A DNA stretch of 64,000 bases from Aedes albopictus (lineage: Eukaryota; Arthropoda; Insecta; Diptera; Culicidae): the NCBI RefSeq assembly GCF_035046485.1, contig NC_085137.1:457555004-457619003 (forward strand), in the 5' to 3' direction. The notes under the pieces were generated by a model. It was given only the letters and a program-made list of their open reading frames with translations, was not told where the DNA came from and did not search any database. Numbering within the stretch: position 1 is the first letter of the stretch; each line of letters opens with the position of its first letter. Made by a program: the position numbers and the translations under genes. Shown here piece after piece: positions 30,645-42,160 of the stretch.

Positions 30645-30740
30645 CCTGAACCGACCGGGAATTGAACCCATCACCCTTAACATGGTCATGCAGAATACCC
30701 GCTTGTTTACCAATGCGGCTATATGCGCCCTAAATGTACC
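30645..30740 (-). mobile_element. tRNA-like SINE head, minus strand, probably truncated
   Basis: On the minus strand GCGCATATAGCCGCATTGG carries an A-box-like element and GGGTTCAATTCCCGG a B-box, followed by GGTCGGTTCAGGAACTA. A SINE body and tail are not evident. Inserted at the end of the 12-bp array. Confidence 0.4.
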
Positions 30741-32744
30741 GGATATTCCGTTCATAACAGCTTCCATACATCGTGACTGCCATGTCGGTTTCATTCCCCG
30801 TTATAAACTTTTATGTTCAGAATAAACAACACACATTTCGGGGGTGGATCGGAGGATTGGTCTTTCCATGTCACGAACAAATAAAAACGAATAGGGAAAA
30901 AAAGCATCGCGAGAATATGGGGATTGAAAGTTTGATTTATGACTTTAGTTACCGCCCAACCAGCCATTGCATTGCTGTAATGGATCCACGGACTGTATGT
31001 ACAATTATTGTACATGCAGAAATCTCTGAGGATGATGTTTTTCAGTCGCCTGAAAAACAAAAATTGAGTTCACCAGAAGCCTTGTAAAAGTTTTTAAATT
31101 TATATCACATCAAATCCAATTCAGAGAAATTCTACGCGTGATAGGTTTTGGCATAGAAACACATGATACTAAATTAGTGAGCAAATTGGAGGTTCACAGA
31201 ATTTGAATGTGATTTCATCAAAGGTTCCACGTGTACTGGAAAACAACGAAAAGTTTTCAATTCTCAAAAACCAACTTTTTCCCGTGAAATGTTTTCTCCA
31301 ACCCCCCCACACACAACAGAGTTGTTTAACTGGCATTTTCCGTTCGGAGTTTTCCCATTTATTGACTTCACACTTAAACACGTTTGATGCGTCAACACAC
31401 TCACTCTCACGGTCCAAAGGAGACAAAATAATGGCCAACCAGCAACCGACCGCAAGAGCCGGAACACGCACCATCAATGGAGAGATTCCATGTTTACGAT
31501 TGTTTCAAATCTGTGCAAGCGCAGGCAGCGGCCAAGCTTTTGAAGTGGAAACATAGGACATGAATCATTTTACAGCCAATTTGAGAAAGTTATGCCATAA
31601 ATCGTTGGGCATTTATTCGGGATTGCGCGCGTGTAGATGACACATTGTTAACCGTGATTGTGTTACTTTTTTTGCGAGTGACTTGGACGTCGACGAGACG
31701 AAGGCAAAGTGAGCTAACGCAAACCAAGCGTCTCCATTCAAGAGTCTGTAATTTGTACGTGATATGGAAGTCGAAAAGCAGGTATTCGCAATCGTTGTTA
31801 CGCCTTTTTCAATTGTTAGTCTAGAACTAATCTGGAAACTAAGTTCACTATAGAATTCCATAATGTATTTTAATTTGTTAAATCTGCTACTATAATCTCT
31901 AGAATAATTCAGAATATTTTCCAACTTCATTTGAAATGATAACAAAATGTTCCAGAAATTTCGCCAGAAAACAGTATCTCTATATATTAATTATGATATG
32001 GTAACTTATTCTTGTCGAACCCCATAGCCCATCGCCACTCTTTGGCTGTCCGCTGCCGATACCTCGACAGCATTAAATAATTCAATTCTCGATGTCTCAG
32101 TTCCGTCCGTAATCGCTTGAAAGACATCCGCTATTAAGCCGACCATGAAGCTCCTGGCTTAATGGCAGAGCGGCGGCAGAGGCGGCGACCGTGAGATGAA
32201 AAATTGATAGCACAGCGGAGGAGCCTGATTTGCTTCAGTCGGCTAGGCGACACGATTTTAGTCGGGGTTTTCCGGTCCTCCTCCGTCCGAGTCCGAGAAC
32301 CTTTCCGGCGTAGCCAACCTCAGCTCGATGGAAGCCCACTCGATGATGATGGGAAAACCTTGAAAGAAGGAGCAACATTTGACATTATTGTAGGCGACCG
32401 TTTGCGTTGGTTGTTACGGGGCGGCGCGGGCGGTCGTGTGGGGGTGCGGAAGGGAATCATGTTTCATGGAAATCGCAAACTTTTATCGGCCATCATCAAG
32501 ATTGTCCATTTTTATTTCGCTCTCACAGGATTACGTGGCACAAATCACTTTAATTTTGGCTTCACATCTCCTCGTTTGCTTCGCTGCTGAATGAGGATGT
32601 TTGAGAAGGGTGGGAAGGGGATTAACGAGAAAATCCGGTAAATTTGCGTCGAGCATCGGCAGTCGCCTCTTGTGGAGGGGATACAGTGGGCAACAGACAT
32701 AAATTTTACGACATAACCTAAAATCGTCATTGTGTTTGGAAGTA
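30741..32744. other. 2-kb repeat-poor segment; candidate regulatory DNA
   Basis: No known repeat of the window occurs here. ORFs on opposite strands overlap and show no domain. Patches of interest include CATTAAATAATTCAATT near 32070, GGCAGAGCGGCGGCAGAGGC near 32162 and a G-rich stretch at 32418-32450. GC content alternates with AT-rich parts. It is the longest stretch between 13.5 kb and 43.7 kb without evident transposon sequence. Confidence 0.35.
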
Positions 32745-32960
32745 ACCAATCGAGGTAAGAACCTCTGGCAAGAACGAAACTTAAAATGTACTAAAGCTCA
32801 GCCGAGTAAACTAGCGTAACTTGAGATGCATGAAGCTATTGATGTCCTAGGACTGAGCGAAGTCCATTGGCCAAGCTTTGGAGAACACAGATTGGCATCA
32901 GGTCAAATTCTGCAATACTGTGGCCTTTGGCCTACAAGACGAACATGCTTCCTCTGGAGG
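32745..32960 (+). pseudogene. LINE endonuclease fragment (same family as 48410-52469)
   Basis: The frame at 32829-32957 reads AIDVLGLSEVHWPSFGEHRL, then SGQILQYCGL. This is the amino-terminal APE endonuclease block with its catalytic Glu (LSEVHW). In intact relatives this block comes just before the part found at 48440. Beyond CGL the frame loses homology and runs into 12-bp repeat. Confidence 0.7.
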
Positions 32961-34095
32961 AATTAATTCGGAAATTTTCAGGGAAACCCTGAAGAACTTC
33001 CTGGTGCAGGAATGTCTCCTGAAGATGTCTTCAAAGGAATCCAAGGAAGATTTTCTGCAGGAAACTTTGGAGGAATTTCTGAATGAATCTCTGGAAGATT
33101 TTCTTTGGGAAATCCTGGGAGCATAACGTAACCCGTTAACGCTCAATGTATTTCTCACAATTCATCATCAATTGTTATCAAGAGTAAAGTTGGAATAAAA
33201 TAAACATGATTTCATGAAAAAAATGGAAATCTATGGTGTAACTTTTCATACTGAAGATTTTTTAAATCAATCTCGACAGAAATCCTTGAAGGAATCCCGG
33301 GAAGATTCCCTACAGGAATTCGTGGAGAATTATTTGGATTCTTCCTAAGAGGAATCGTGGCTGGAAGCTTGGAAGGTATCATTGAAAGAATCACAGAAAA
33401 AAAAACTCTGGAAGGAATTCTCGGAAATCCCGAGAGGTATTCTACAAACAATTCCAGAAATATTCTTTCAAGGAATACCAGCAGGAATCCCGACACTTAT
33501 TCCTAAAAGAACTCCCATTGGATTCTCTGAGAATATCTTGACTGAAACCTTTGAAAGAATACAGGAGGAATCCGTGAGATTCCCTGAGGGAATGCCAGTT
33601 AAAATTCCTGAAAGAATCCTTTCAAGAATCCCTGAAGTTATTCCTAAAGTAATCACGTAGAGAACACCTGATGGAATATTTAGAGGAATAATGGCAGGAA
33701 TACCAACTGAAAGCTAAGCAGGAATTCCTGAAAGAATCACAGAAAAAATCCCGGCAGATATTACAGAAGAAAGAAATAAAACAAATCGTGAAGAATTTTT
33801 GAATGAATCCCATCAGAAACTCCGGCACGAATACCTAAAATATCCAGGATTGCTTGAAGCAATCTGGATAGAAATCGAAATTCTTTCATATTTATTCTCG
33901 GGAGGAATCCTTTAAGGATCATAGCAGAAAAAAAACAATCCCTGCAAAAATCCCTAAAGCGATATCAGGACCAATCTCTACAGGAATTCCAGAAGGAACA
34001 TCTGGTGGAAGCATGGGAATTCTATGGAGGAATGCCCTTGAGAATTTCTGATGAAATTCTGGAAGGAATTCCTGAAGGTATCTCGAGAAAATCTC
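32961..34095 (+). repeat. Degenerate 12-bp repeat, block 7
   Basis: Units such as CTGGAGGAATTA, GAATCCCGGGAA and ATTCCTGAAAGA occupy 32961-33125 and 33240-34095, with AT-rich filler between. ORFs on both strands (33382-33660 plus, 33212-33496 minus) show GIP/RIP four-residue periodicity. Confidence 0.7.
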
Positions 34096-34099
34096 ACCT

Positions 34100-34520
34100 C
34101 ATCTAATCTTATCTCATTTCGTCACCCCACTTTCTACCCTAACCCCCTACTCTCCATCTTACCGTCTTTCCTGCCCTCCATCCCAACCCTCTATTCTAAC
34201 CCTACTATCTGCTCTACCCTCTACCCTAATCCTTCAATCTACCCTTTACTCTAACTCTCTACGTATACCCTACTCTCTGCCCTACCGTCAATGCTAATCT
34301 TCTACCCTGCTCTCTACCTTACGCTTACTCTCTATCTACTTTACCATTTACTTTAACTTTCTACCCTACCCTCTGCCCTACCCGCTACCCTATCTTCTAC
34401 TCTAACTCTCTACCCTATCCATTATCCTATCTTTCATTTTAACCCTCTACTTCACCATCTACTATATCCTTCACTCAAACACTCTCACCGGCCTGTACCA
34501 CACCGTCTACCCTACTCTCT
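34100..34520 (+). repeat. Pyrimidine-rich CTACCCTA-type low-complexity tract
   Basis: About 420 bp are dominated by C and T on the plus strand, built from CTACCCTA, CTAACCCTCTA and TACTCTCTACC-like words with strong decay. It resembles a degenerate minisatellite. Short telomere-like CCCTAAC words occur, but no regular telomeric array. Confidence 0.7.
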
Positions 34521-34529
34521 GTTGCATGG

Positions 34530-34915
34530 TATCATGACTGAAACTATCATTCAGTGGATTATGGCCCGAGTTTCAGAGGTTTCAGGAACATTTCAAGGGC
34601 GTTCCTTCAAGTTTCTGGGACGTTACTTAGCATTTCAGGTACATTTCAGAAGGTTCCAGGAGCTTACTAAAGGCGTCCAAAGGTGTTTCAGAGGCATTTC
34701 AAATTGATTATGATGATTTCAAGGCCGTTTCAACAGGGTTACGGAGGTTTCAGGGACGTTTCGAGGCATTTCAAAGTCCAAAGTCCGTCGAAAATCCTCT
34801 GAAACTCTCTGCAATGCTTTCGAAACCCCTCTCAGACCCCCTAAAACCCCATGGGAGCTCTTGGTAAATCGCTGCAATCCCTAGGGATCGCATGAAATGC
34901 CCCTGAAATCTTCTT
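34530..34915. repeat. TGAAACGC-type repeat in inverted arrangement
   Basis: From 34555 to about 34780 the repeat runs in reverse sense (GTTTCAGAGGTTTCAGGAAC, GACGTTTCGAGGCATTTC). From about 34790 to 34910 it runs forward (CCTCTGAAACTCTCTGC, TTTCGAAACCCCTCTCAG). The switch point is AAAGTCCAAAGTCCGTCG near 34775-34792. Confidence 0.6.
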
Positions 34916-35055
34916 TTGCTATCTCCTATGAACAATTCCTGGCAGCCGTTGCAATAGTTACCGTCAATGCTCGATATTGGTTCTGAATAGCCTATCATTT
35001 TTATGCAGGACATAAAAAAGGTGAAAAAATAAAAGGGCATAAAATATTAGCATTC

Positions 35056-35832
35056 TAAGCTTCTGAAGAATTCCTGGAGTTAACCTGGAGGAACTCCTCA
35101 TAAAAATTCTTGTGGAATTTCTTGAGAAATCCCTTAAAAATGTTTTAGAAGAATGTGTATAGAAAAATCCCTCAAGTACAATTCCTAGAGAAACCTTGGG
35201 CGTACATCGGAAGGAATGCTTGAAGAAATATCTGAAGAAATACTAGGATAAACCTCTGTGAAGATCCTGTAGGTATTTATATTTTTGGAGATATTTCTGA
35301 CTGAATTCCTGAAAGAATCCGTGCAGATATTCCTGGAGAATGTTTTTGGAGAAATTTCGAAGAAAATTCATAAAGGCGTTCCTGAAATAATGCCGAAGTA
35401 ATTTCTGTAGTAAACTCCGAAGGAATTACTACTGGAATCACTGAGAGACATCATGTAAAATCTTTGGATGAATTCATTCGAGAATTTTATGAGCAAACGC
35501 TAAAGAAATTCATAGAGTAGGGATGTTTTCTGAATGGATTCCTAAAGGAGTTCGTGACGGATTTAATTTTGGATGAAATCGTTGGAGAAATTTCTGTTAC
35601 AATCATTGGAAGATTTTATTAAGGAGCTACTTGAGTATTTTTTGCAGGAATTTTCGGAAGTTTTTCTGAACTTGATGAATTTCTTAAATCCATGGATCAA
35701 TTTTCAAATGCATATATAAAAAAAACTTTCTAAAATTATTAAATGAATCTCTGGAGGATTTCTTAATGAAACTTTGGTTGAATTTTTCAATGAATCTTTT
35801 AAAAAAATTCTAAAAGAATGCTTGGGAAGTTT
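35056..35832 (+). repeat. Degenerate 12-bp repeat, block 8
   Basis: ATTCCTGGAGTTAACCTGGAGG and CTTGAGAAATCCCTT-type units in forward sense. It ends at the SINE that follows. The 34916-35055 gap is unassigned. Confidence 0.65.
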
Positions 35833-36036
35833 AAAAAGACACGGACACGTTCAATGCTTCCAGTGAGCTTTTCGCTCTTTGAAGGAAGCACGACACTAGA
35901 CAACGGACTAGCATTCAACGCCCAGTGGCACAGCCAAAAACTTTTCCTGACAGCTGCGGCGGGAATCGAACCCACGCTCCTCAGCACGATGCGACTAAGA
36001 GCTTGGTGACTCTAGCCACACGACCACGGAGCCACC
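35833..36036 (-). mobile_element. tRNA-derived SINE with long-armed (Ser/Leu-like) head, minus strand
   Basis: On the minus strand the head starts GGTGGCTCCGTGGTCGTGTG and has the B-box GGTTCGATTCCCGC. The extra bases between the two boxes suit a class II tRNA origin. The body continues AGGAAAAGTTTTTGGCTG to GTGTCCGTGTC. AAGTTT occurs on both flanks. The promoter boxes are intact, so the copy may still be read by Pol III. Confidence 0.7.
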
Positions 36037-37500
36037 AAGTTTCTGAAATAATTCTAAACTACTAAGGAATAATTTTTTCTAAACTTTTTTATTTTTTTTA
36101 TTTTTATGAATTCTTACTCCAAGCTAGTTCTTTCATGAAAGAATAGGTGAAAGACAATCTAGAAGAATTCAAGTAACAATTTCTAGAAAAATCGACGGAA
36201 GCATTTATAATTCCCGGAAGTTTTTCTTGCGGAGCTCCAAAACCATTTCGAACCATTGGAATTTTTGAAGAAAACTCTCTAAGTATTTTCGATGGATTTT
36301 ATGCAGTAACTGCAAATGCAACTTTTGGATGGTATTTTAAAAGAATCTCTGAAGAATTTAGAATCGTTTGAACATTTTTCGAACGGAAGTCTTTCTCGAG
36401 GAACAACTAGAAACATTACTGAAGGATTCCCCAGAGAATGTTAAGTATGAATTTCTGAAGGAAGTATTTGTGATTTTTTTAAATGGCTGGAGGAGTTTCT
36501 GAAAGAATCCCAGAGAAATTAAAAAAAAAATCAATGAAGCCATTTGAAAGAATCCAAGAAAGAATTTTGAAAGCAATTCTTGGATAATTTTTTGGTGGAA
36601 TCTCTGGAGGAATAAAAAAAATGTATTGAGGAATTCGCGAAAGATGTTTTGAAGAAAACTATTTTATGGATTTCTCAAAGAATTTTTGATACATTTTCTA
36701 AAGGAAAATTTGGAGAAATTCTTGAAAAAAATCTTATTTTTTCAAGCAATTATTTGAGACATTTCTGAAGATGATGGAATAATTCTTGAAGAAATTTCTG
36801 AAAAAATGTATGAGGGATTTTCTGAACAAATTTATGCAGGAATTTCTGAAGCAGACCATGGAAGAATTTTAAAGGAACCACTGGAGAAATTTCCAAAAAA
36901 ATCAGTGAAAAAATTTTTGCAAGAATCCTCGAAGGAATTTGTGAAAAATTCCTCAGACATTCCTCCAAAGTTCTGAGAAAATCCATTAGAGGTTTTCTTA
37001 GCCTTGCAGAAATTTCAGGAGGAATTTCTAGAAAAAAAAATCAGGAGGAAACCGTGGAGAATTTTCCGAAAAGAATCCCTGAAGGATTTTTTTAAAATCA
37101 TCTGTTATAGTATCAAATCAATAGATCAGTAAAACTGAATGAAGGATTACGATTTTAATCATTCTAGTGACGGAATCCTATGTGGAAAGAATACATTTTT
37201 GGATAAACCCACGGTGAAATTCTAGGAAAAATGATTGGAGGAATCCCTGAGAAAATGTTTTGATACATCCCTAGATTTTTGTAGAAAAATCTGGAAGAGC
37301 AGTAATTGCTAATAGGGAGTGTAAGAAATGTTTTCCTGGATATAATTTCTGGAAGAAATCTCAGTAGGAGCTTCTAAAGTGATCCCGAGAAGGTATTTTT
37401 ATGAAAACTTCCGGAAGAATTCCTGGAAGAATTCCCACTGCAAATTCCTGATAAATTTCCAACGGGAATTCTGGGAGAAATCCCAAAAAAAATTTGGTGA
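36037..37500 (+). repeat. Degenerate 12-bp repeat, block 9
   Basis: GAATTTCTGAAGG, GGAGGAATTTCTAG and related units, mixed with A-rich decay. Minus ORFs (36358-36576, 36750-36986) come from the repeat. Confidence 0.6.
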
Positions 37501-37860
37501 AATCGTTTAGAATTGGAAAAGCATAATTAGTTTAGTTTTGTCACTCTTATCATAATCATAAAGGAATGTTCATCTATTTCATTAAGACTTCGAATTTGTT
37601 TGCACCAATAAACTTGAATAAATCAATCTTTTCAGAACTTTTACTTATAGGCCTTAACGTTCTTCTAGGGATCCTTGTGGGGTAGTTCTGACTATACACA
37701 CCGTTGAGGTTTCCTATCCAGCTGTCCCTTGAGTCTGGGAACAGTTGAAATGTTAAGCATGGTCTAGTCGTACTCGTCCTCTCGTTGTCGTGATTTATCC
37801 GTCCGAGTCGAGGTGTTCAAGCTAGAGCCATCGGCAGTTTTTGGAGGTGTCATTTGGAGA
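37501..37860. other. Unassigned insert within the repeat field
   Basis: Non-repetitive 360 bp ending in CGTCCGAGTCGAGGTGTTC-like sequence. No ORF or inverted ends were recognised. It may be a truncated retroelement 3' end. Confidence 0.25.
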
Positions 37861-38340
37861 TTGAATTTTTGAAAGAAAGTTTAATGGAATTTCTAAAGAA
37901 ATTTTTGGAAGATTTTCTAAAAGAGTCTTCTTACACATAAGAGACATAAGAGAAAATCGAAATTTGTGTCAGCCTTATTAAAAAAATTCTTGGAACAATA
38001 CCTGGAAGAGAAATGTCTTGAAGGAATATCTAAATCGAGAGAAATGTGAAGAAAACTTGGGAATTTCCTTAATAATCTCTTGTAGAATTTCTAAAGCAAT
38101 CCTCGGGGATTTTTTTTTGCAGAAGGCTTCCAAGAAAATTTCAAAGGAGTTCTGAATTTCCTATTCTCAATGTATCCGTGGATCATTTTCTAAAGAAATC
38201 CATGGAGTATTTTTGGAAGTTTATGGAAGGTTTCCTAGATGAATTTCTGGAACAATCCCTGCGAGATTTTTTGAAAGGAATTTCTGAAGTAAAGGAATCT
38301 ATGCAACATTTTTGGAAGCTATCCATGCAATACTTTTCTG
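37861..38340 (+). repeat. Degenerate 12-bp repeat, block 10
   Basis: AATGGAATTTCTAAAGAAAT, ATTTTTGGAAGATTTTC and related units; borders the inverted-repeat element at 38343. Confidence 0.6.
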
Positions 38341-38342
38341 AC

Positions 38343-39677
38343 AAGGGAAGGTTACGATGGTGTCCCCCGGGGATTTTCACCGGACTATTTTTGTTGCATT
38401 CTACACATGGAAATATGAATAAATCAAAGGCTTTCGGGTGATGGGCCAGTAGTGTAGTCAGGAGGGGCCCTCAAAGGGGCAAATTCGGCAAAATATAACA
38501 TTATTGAAAATGCTCAAACGTCATGAAAATGCAAATTTCAAAGTGTATTGCAATATAAACAGGCAGAATATGCATGAATACATGATTTCGTAAAAAAAAA
38601 TTACCATGGGCGTTGCCAGGGTGAGATGGGGGTAATTCTCGCTGAGACCGGCCCACTATTTACACCTTGTCTTCAAAAATGTTTGGTTGATGGTTGGTGG
38701 CGATTTTCTGAAAGTCCTCGCTAAAAAAGTAAGGAAAATGCATTTGGTTACTCAAATTGGTGGACCCCCCGTTAGTTGGAGCCACAACAATTTTTGCAGA
38801 CTCCTCGATTGTAGTCAAATGGTCGCTCATTTAAACCGTTATAACTCTTAAGTTTCTCCAAAAAACACCTCAAAACGAATTGTTGTTGACAAGAGGAAAG
38901 ATAGAGCTACTTTTTACAATAACACAAAGTTGGGTCGGCCATATTGATTTTAGCCGCCATCTTGGATTTTTATACCAAAACATTTTTTCACCATGATGGC
39001 AACCACCGATATTCAAAATGTTTGCATCAATTGAAAGCTGAGACATTTATACATAACATATCAAAAAATTAGAGATGTCTTTTTCTTCTTTCAAAAGTTA
39101 TCTGTCGTTTTGTAAACCATGCCACTTTTGCGCACTGGGCCCGGTGCCGACCGTTTACATAAAAGCAGCATTATTTCGCAGTGTTTACGAACTCAAATTT
39201 AAAATCTGAACCCTTTAATGGAAAGCTAAAGGTTTAAGCTTTTCAAAATACTAAAAAAGTTATAAAAACAATGCCCGCATCATTGAGAAACAGCCAAAAA
39301 CGGAAACGAACCTCCGAATTGCCCAAATTTTGCAGCAGGTGCCTTTGGGTGATAAACAAAGTGATACATTTTTATTAAAATAACAGGTTCTTACCCTGGC
39401 ACCGCCTATGGTAAATTAAATTGGATACGAGATCATGTATTTATGCTTATTCTGCCTGTTTCTACTACAAAACATTTTGAAGTTTGCATTTTGATGACGT
39501 TTGAGCATTTTCAATAAAGTTATATTTTGCCTAATTTGCCCCTTTGAGGGCCCCTCCTGACTACACCACTGGCCCATCACCCGAAAGCCTTTGGATTTAT
39601 TCATATTTCCACATGTAGAAAGCAACAAAAATAGTCCGGTTGAAATCCCCGGGGGACCCATCGTAACCTTCCCTTGT
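38343..39677. mobile_element. 1.3-kb inverted-repeat DNA element with long termini
   Basis: The left end CAAGGGAAGGTTACGATGG and the right end CCATCGTAACCTTCCCTTG are perfect inverted repeats. The match runs inward for about 250 bp (AAAGGCTTTCGGGTGATGGG against CCCATCACCCGAAAGCCTTT). The interior 38625-39120 carries GTAATTCTCGCTGAGACCGG and a GGTCGGCCATATTGATTT block that recurs at 40031-40345. No transposase ORF is visible. Confidence 0.7.
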
Positions 39678-40030
39678 GAGGAGTTCTTGGAGACATTTCT
39701 TGAGGACATTCTTAAGTCTTAAGGAATTCCTAGAAGATTCTGTGAAAGAATTTGTGATTGTATTTCTTTAGGGTTTCCTGGATTATTTTAAAAGTTAAAC
39801 TACGAGGAGTTTCCAAAGGAGTTCCTGAAAGATTTTTTTTAAGAATCCCTGTAAGATTTTTCAGGAACTCGTGAATCCTAGGACGGATTTCAGCAAGAAT
39901 CCATGAAAAAATTATCAAAAAATTAAAAAAAAAGGTTTTTTTTCATATTAATTCTTGGAGAAATTTGTAAAGAAATTTCTAGAGAAAAATCTGGAGATAT
40001 TTTCTGAGTAAACTATTGGTCGAATTTATA
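39678..40030 (+). repeat. Degenerate 12-bp repeat, block 11
   Basis: GTTCTTGGAGACATTTCTTG and AATTCCTAGAAGATTC-type units, partly in mixed sense. Confidence 0.55.
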
Positions 40031-40345
40031 ATATTGGGGTAATTCTCGCTGAGACCGGCCCACTATTTACACCTTGTCTTCAAAAATGTTTAAGGTGGTG
40101 ATTTTCTGAAACGAATTGTTGTTGAAAAGAGGAAAGATAGAGCTCTTATTTACAATTATAAAAACATGGGTCGGCCATATTGATTTTGGTCGCCATCTTG
40201 GATTTTTATACCAAAACATTTTTTTCACCGTGATGGTAACCACCGATTTTCAAAATTTTTGCATCAATTGAAAGCTGAGACATTCATAAATAACATATCA
40301 AAAAATAGAGATGCCTTTTTTTTGCTATCGAAAGTTAGTTACTCA
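40031..40345 (+). repeat. Internally deleted direct copy of the 38625-39120 interior
   Basis: Both stretches read TAATTCTCGCTGAGACCGGC, CACCTTGTCTTCAAAAATGT, then CGAATTGTTGTTGA and GGTCGGCCATATTGATTTT to GCATCAATTGAAAGCTGAG in the same order. This copy lacks about 170 bp between the second and third blocks and has no terminal inverted repeats, so it is likely a separate fragment of the same element. Confidence 0.65.
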
Positions 40346-41375
40346 TTGGGAGATTCTCCGAAAGAATTCCTCTAAAAATTTGAAGAAATCCCTAGGGCAG
40401 TTTCTATAGAAATCCTTGCAGAAATTTTTCGAATAGATTTCACATTTTTTTAAAAGTTTCAAAAAAAAAATCCCAGGAAGATTGTCTGACAGAAATATAG
40501 ATTTACAAAAAAAAATCCTGGAGCAATTAGTAAAGCAAATTCCGAGGAATTTTTTGAACAAAAACCTTGGAAAATCGTTTGAGAGAAAAGTAATTTCCGA
40601 AGGGTTTTTTTTTCGGAAAAATAAATCTAGAAAAGTCTTTAAAAATATGATAAAAAACTGAGGGATTTTCTGAAACTTCTGAAGGAAGTAGAATTTCTGG
40701 AGAAATTCGAAGTTGCTGTGGAATTTTCTGGTGAATTCCTTGGAAGAATTTTCAAAGTAATCCCTGTATAATTTTTTGAAGGGTCTTTTGAAACAAATTC
40801 TGAAAAACTCTGGAATAGTTCTTGAAAGCATCGCTGAATGTTTTATTGAAGAAATCTCTGAAGAATTTTTGAATAATTCTCTTAAAAAGTTTCTGAAAGT
40901 GAAAGAATCTCTGAACGAATTTTTGAAAGAATCCCTGGAGGAATTCCGGCTCAAATATATGGGTAATTTTTCGGAAAAAATGGAGGAATTTCAAAAGTAA
41001 ATCTTGCATGCTTTGAGAGAACTCTTTGTGGAATTTGTAGAATTTGAAGGTTTTTAAAAGAATCCGTGAGAGATACTTTGATTTAGAAAAAAAAAGTTTT
41101 AAGGAAAAAAATCGAAGAAATTGTTGATAGATTTTCTGAAGAAATCATTAATAGATTCTCCAAACAAATGCCTAGAGAAATTTCTAAAATATACAGAGGA
41201 ATTTCTGAAGAAATCCCTGGGGAAATTTCTCGAACGTTCTCTGAAATGATTTGTAAAAAATCATGGAGGAATTGGTGAAGCAATTCATGCCAGATTTCGT
41301 AAAAGAATTATTTGTGACACTTTGGGAGGAAGTTGAAAGTTTTTCTAAAACAATATATATCATGCTTGATAGCAT
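40346..41375 (+). repeat. Degenerate 12-bp repeat, block 12
   Basis: GAATTTTTGAAAGAATCC and CTGGAGGAATTCCGG-type units. The longest ORF of any such block (203 codons, 40343-40954 minus) lies here and is an artefact of the repeat: Phe/Ser/Arg/Asn-rich with no domain. Confidence 0.65.
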
Positions 41376-42160
41376 GATGCTTTGATTTGGAAAGTTTTCT
41401 TCGGATACCGTCGTAATAAAGTTGAAAATTTTGGGCTCACTTACATTTATTTAACACCACAGAGTTGCAACAAAAGGCGACCGAGCAGATAGCGGTACAA
41501 CCCTATACTACTCGTTCAAAAAGATCGTTTGGCAAATACAGCATACCCAGTAACCACGCTCTATCAAGTGTTTGTGACAAATCTCTAAATTTTCGAAGGA
41601 ACCCTTCTTGAGGAATTTGAAAAGAGATCTCTGGTGGAATTTCTGAAGCAATTCGTGAATGTATTCCAGATTGAATAAATCCCCGGAGACATTTTCAAAG
41701 GAATTCCTGAATGAATATCTGAACTTTTCGAATTTTCTGGAACATTTATGCAAATAACGTTATTGTGTACGTCCATTGTTCGAAATATTGTCTTTTGAAC
41801 CAACCATACATATTTTTGGAGACAAAAGATTTCGATCGTAACAAGCTAACGAGGTAGAGGTTTGTTCGTTATTTAGCGAAAATTATTAATACATGCAGAG
41901 TATTCTCAGCCTTTTATCGAAAACTCAGTTTTCGTACAGTTTTGATATGTTTTGGTATACAATTTGTATTAAAAAAAAAAAATTTTAAAGAGATGAACCA
42001 GCCTAGGGCTGAAAATCTCTATAATAAAGAAATAATAATAATAATAATAATTAATAATATAAACTTTAACAAAAGCTTCTGTTTTATGTAAAATTCAATT
42101 TTATCGACATTTATAAAATTTAAATGTCCACTAAATCAAGGTACACTGTAATGTGTACTG
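41376..42160. other. Mixed segment: unassigned DNA, short 12-bp repeat and a SINE tail
   Basis: 41376-41585 has no recognised element. 41586-41745 is 12-bp repeat (ATTTCTGAAGCAATTCG type). 41746-41988 is unassigned. A SINE tail follows at 41989-42056 with an AAT microsatellite. Confidence 0.4.
41989..42056 (+). mobile_element. SINE 3'-end fragment with (AAT)n tail
   Basis: AGAGATGAACCAGCCTAGGG and CTGAAAATCTCTATAATAAA match the 3' end of the SINE at 25871-26041, followed by AATAATAATAATAATAAT. It is strongly 5'-truncated. Confidence 0.6.

Noticed and set aside
34100..34520. Interstitial telomere
   Set aside because: CCCTAA-like words are irregular, mixed with many other pyrimidine words, and mosquitoes do not use a simple telomeric repeat of this kind.
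40343..40954. 203-codon minus-strand ORF as a gene
   Set aside because: It lies wholly in 12-bp repeat DNA, is Phe/Ser/Arg/Asn-rich with no domain, and overlaps similar ORFs on the other strand.
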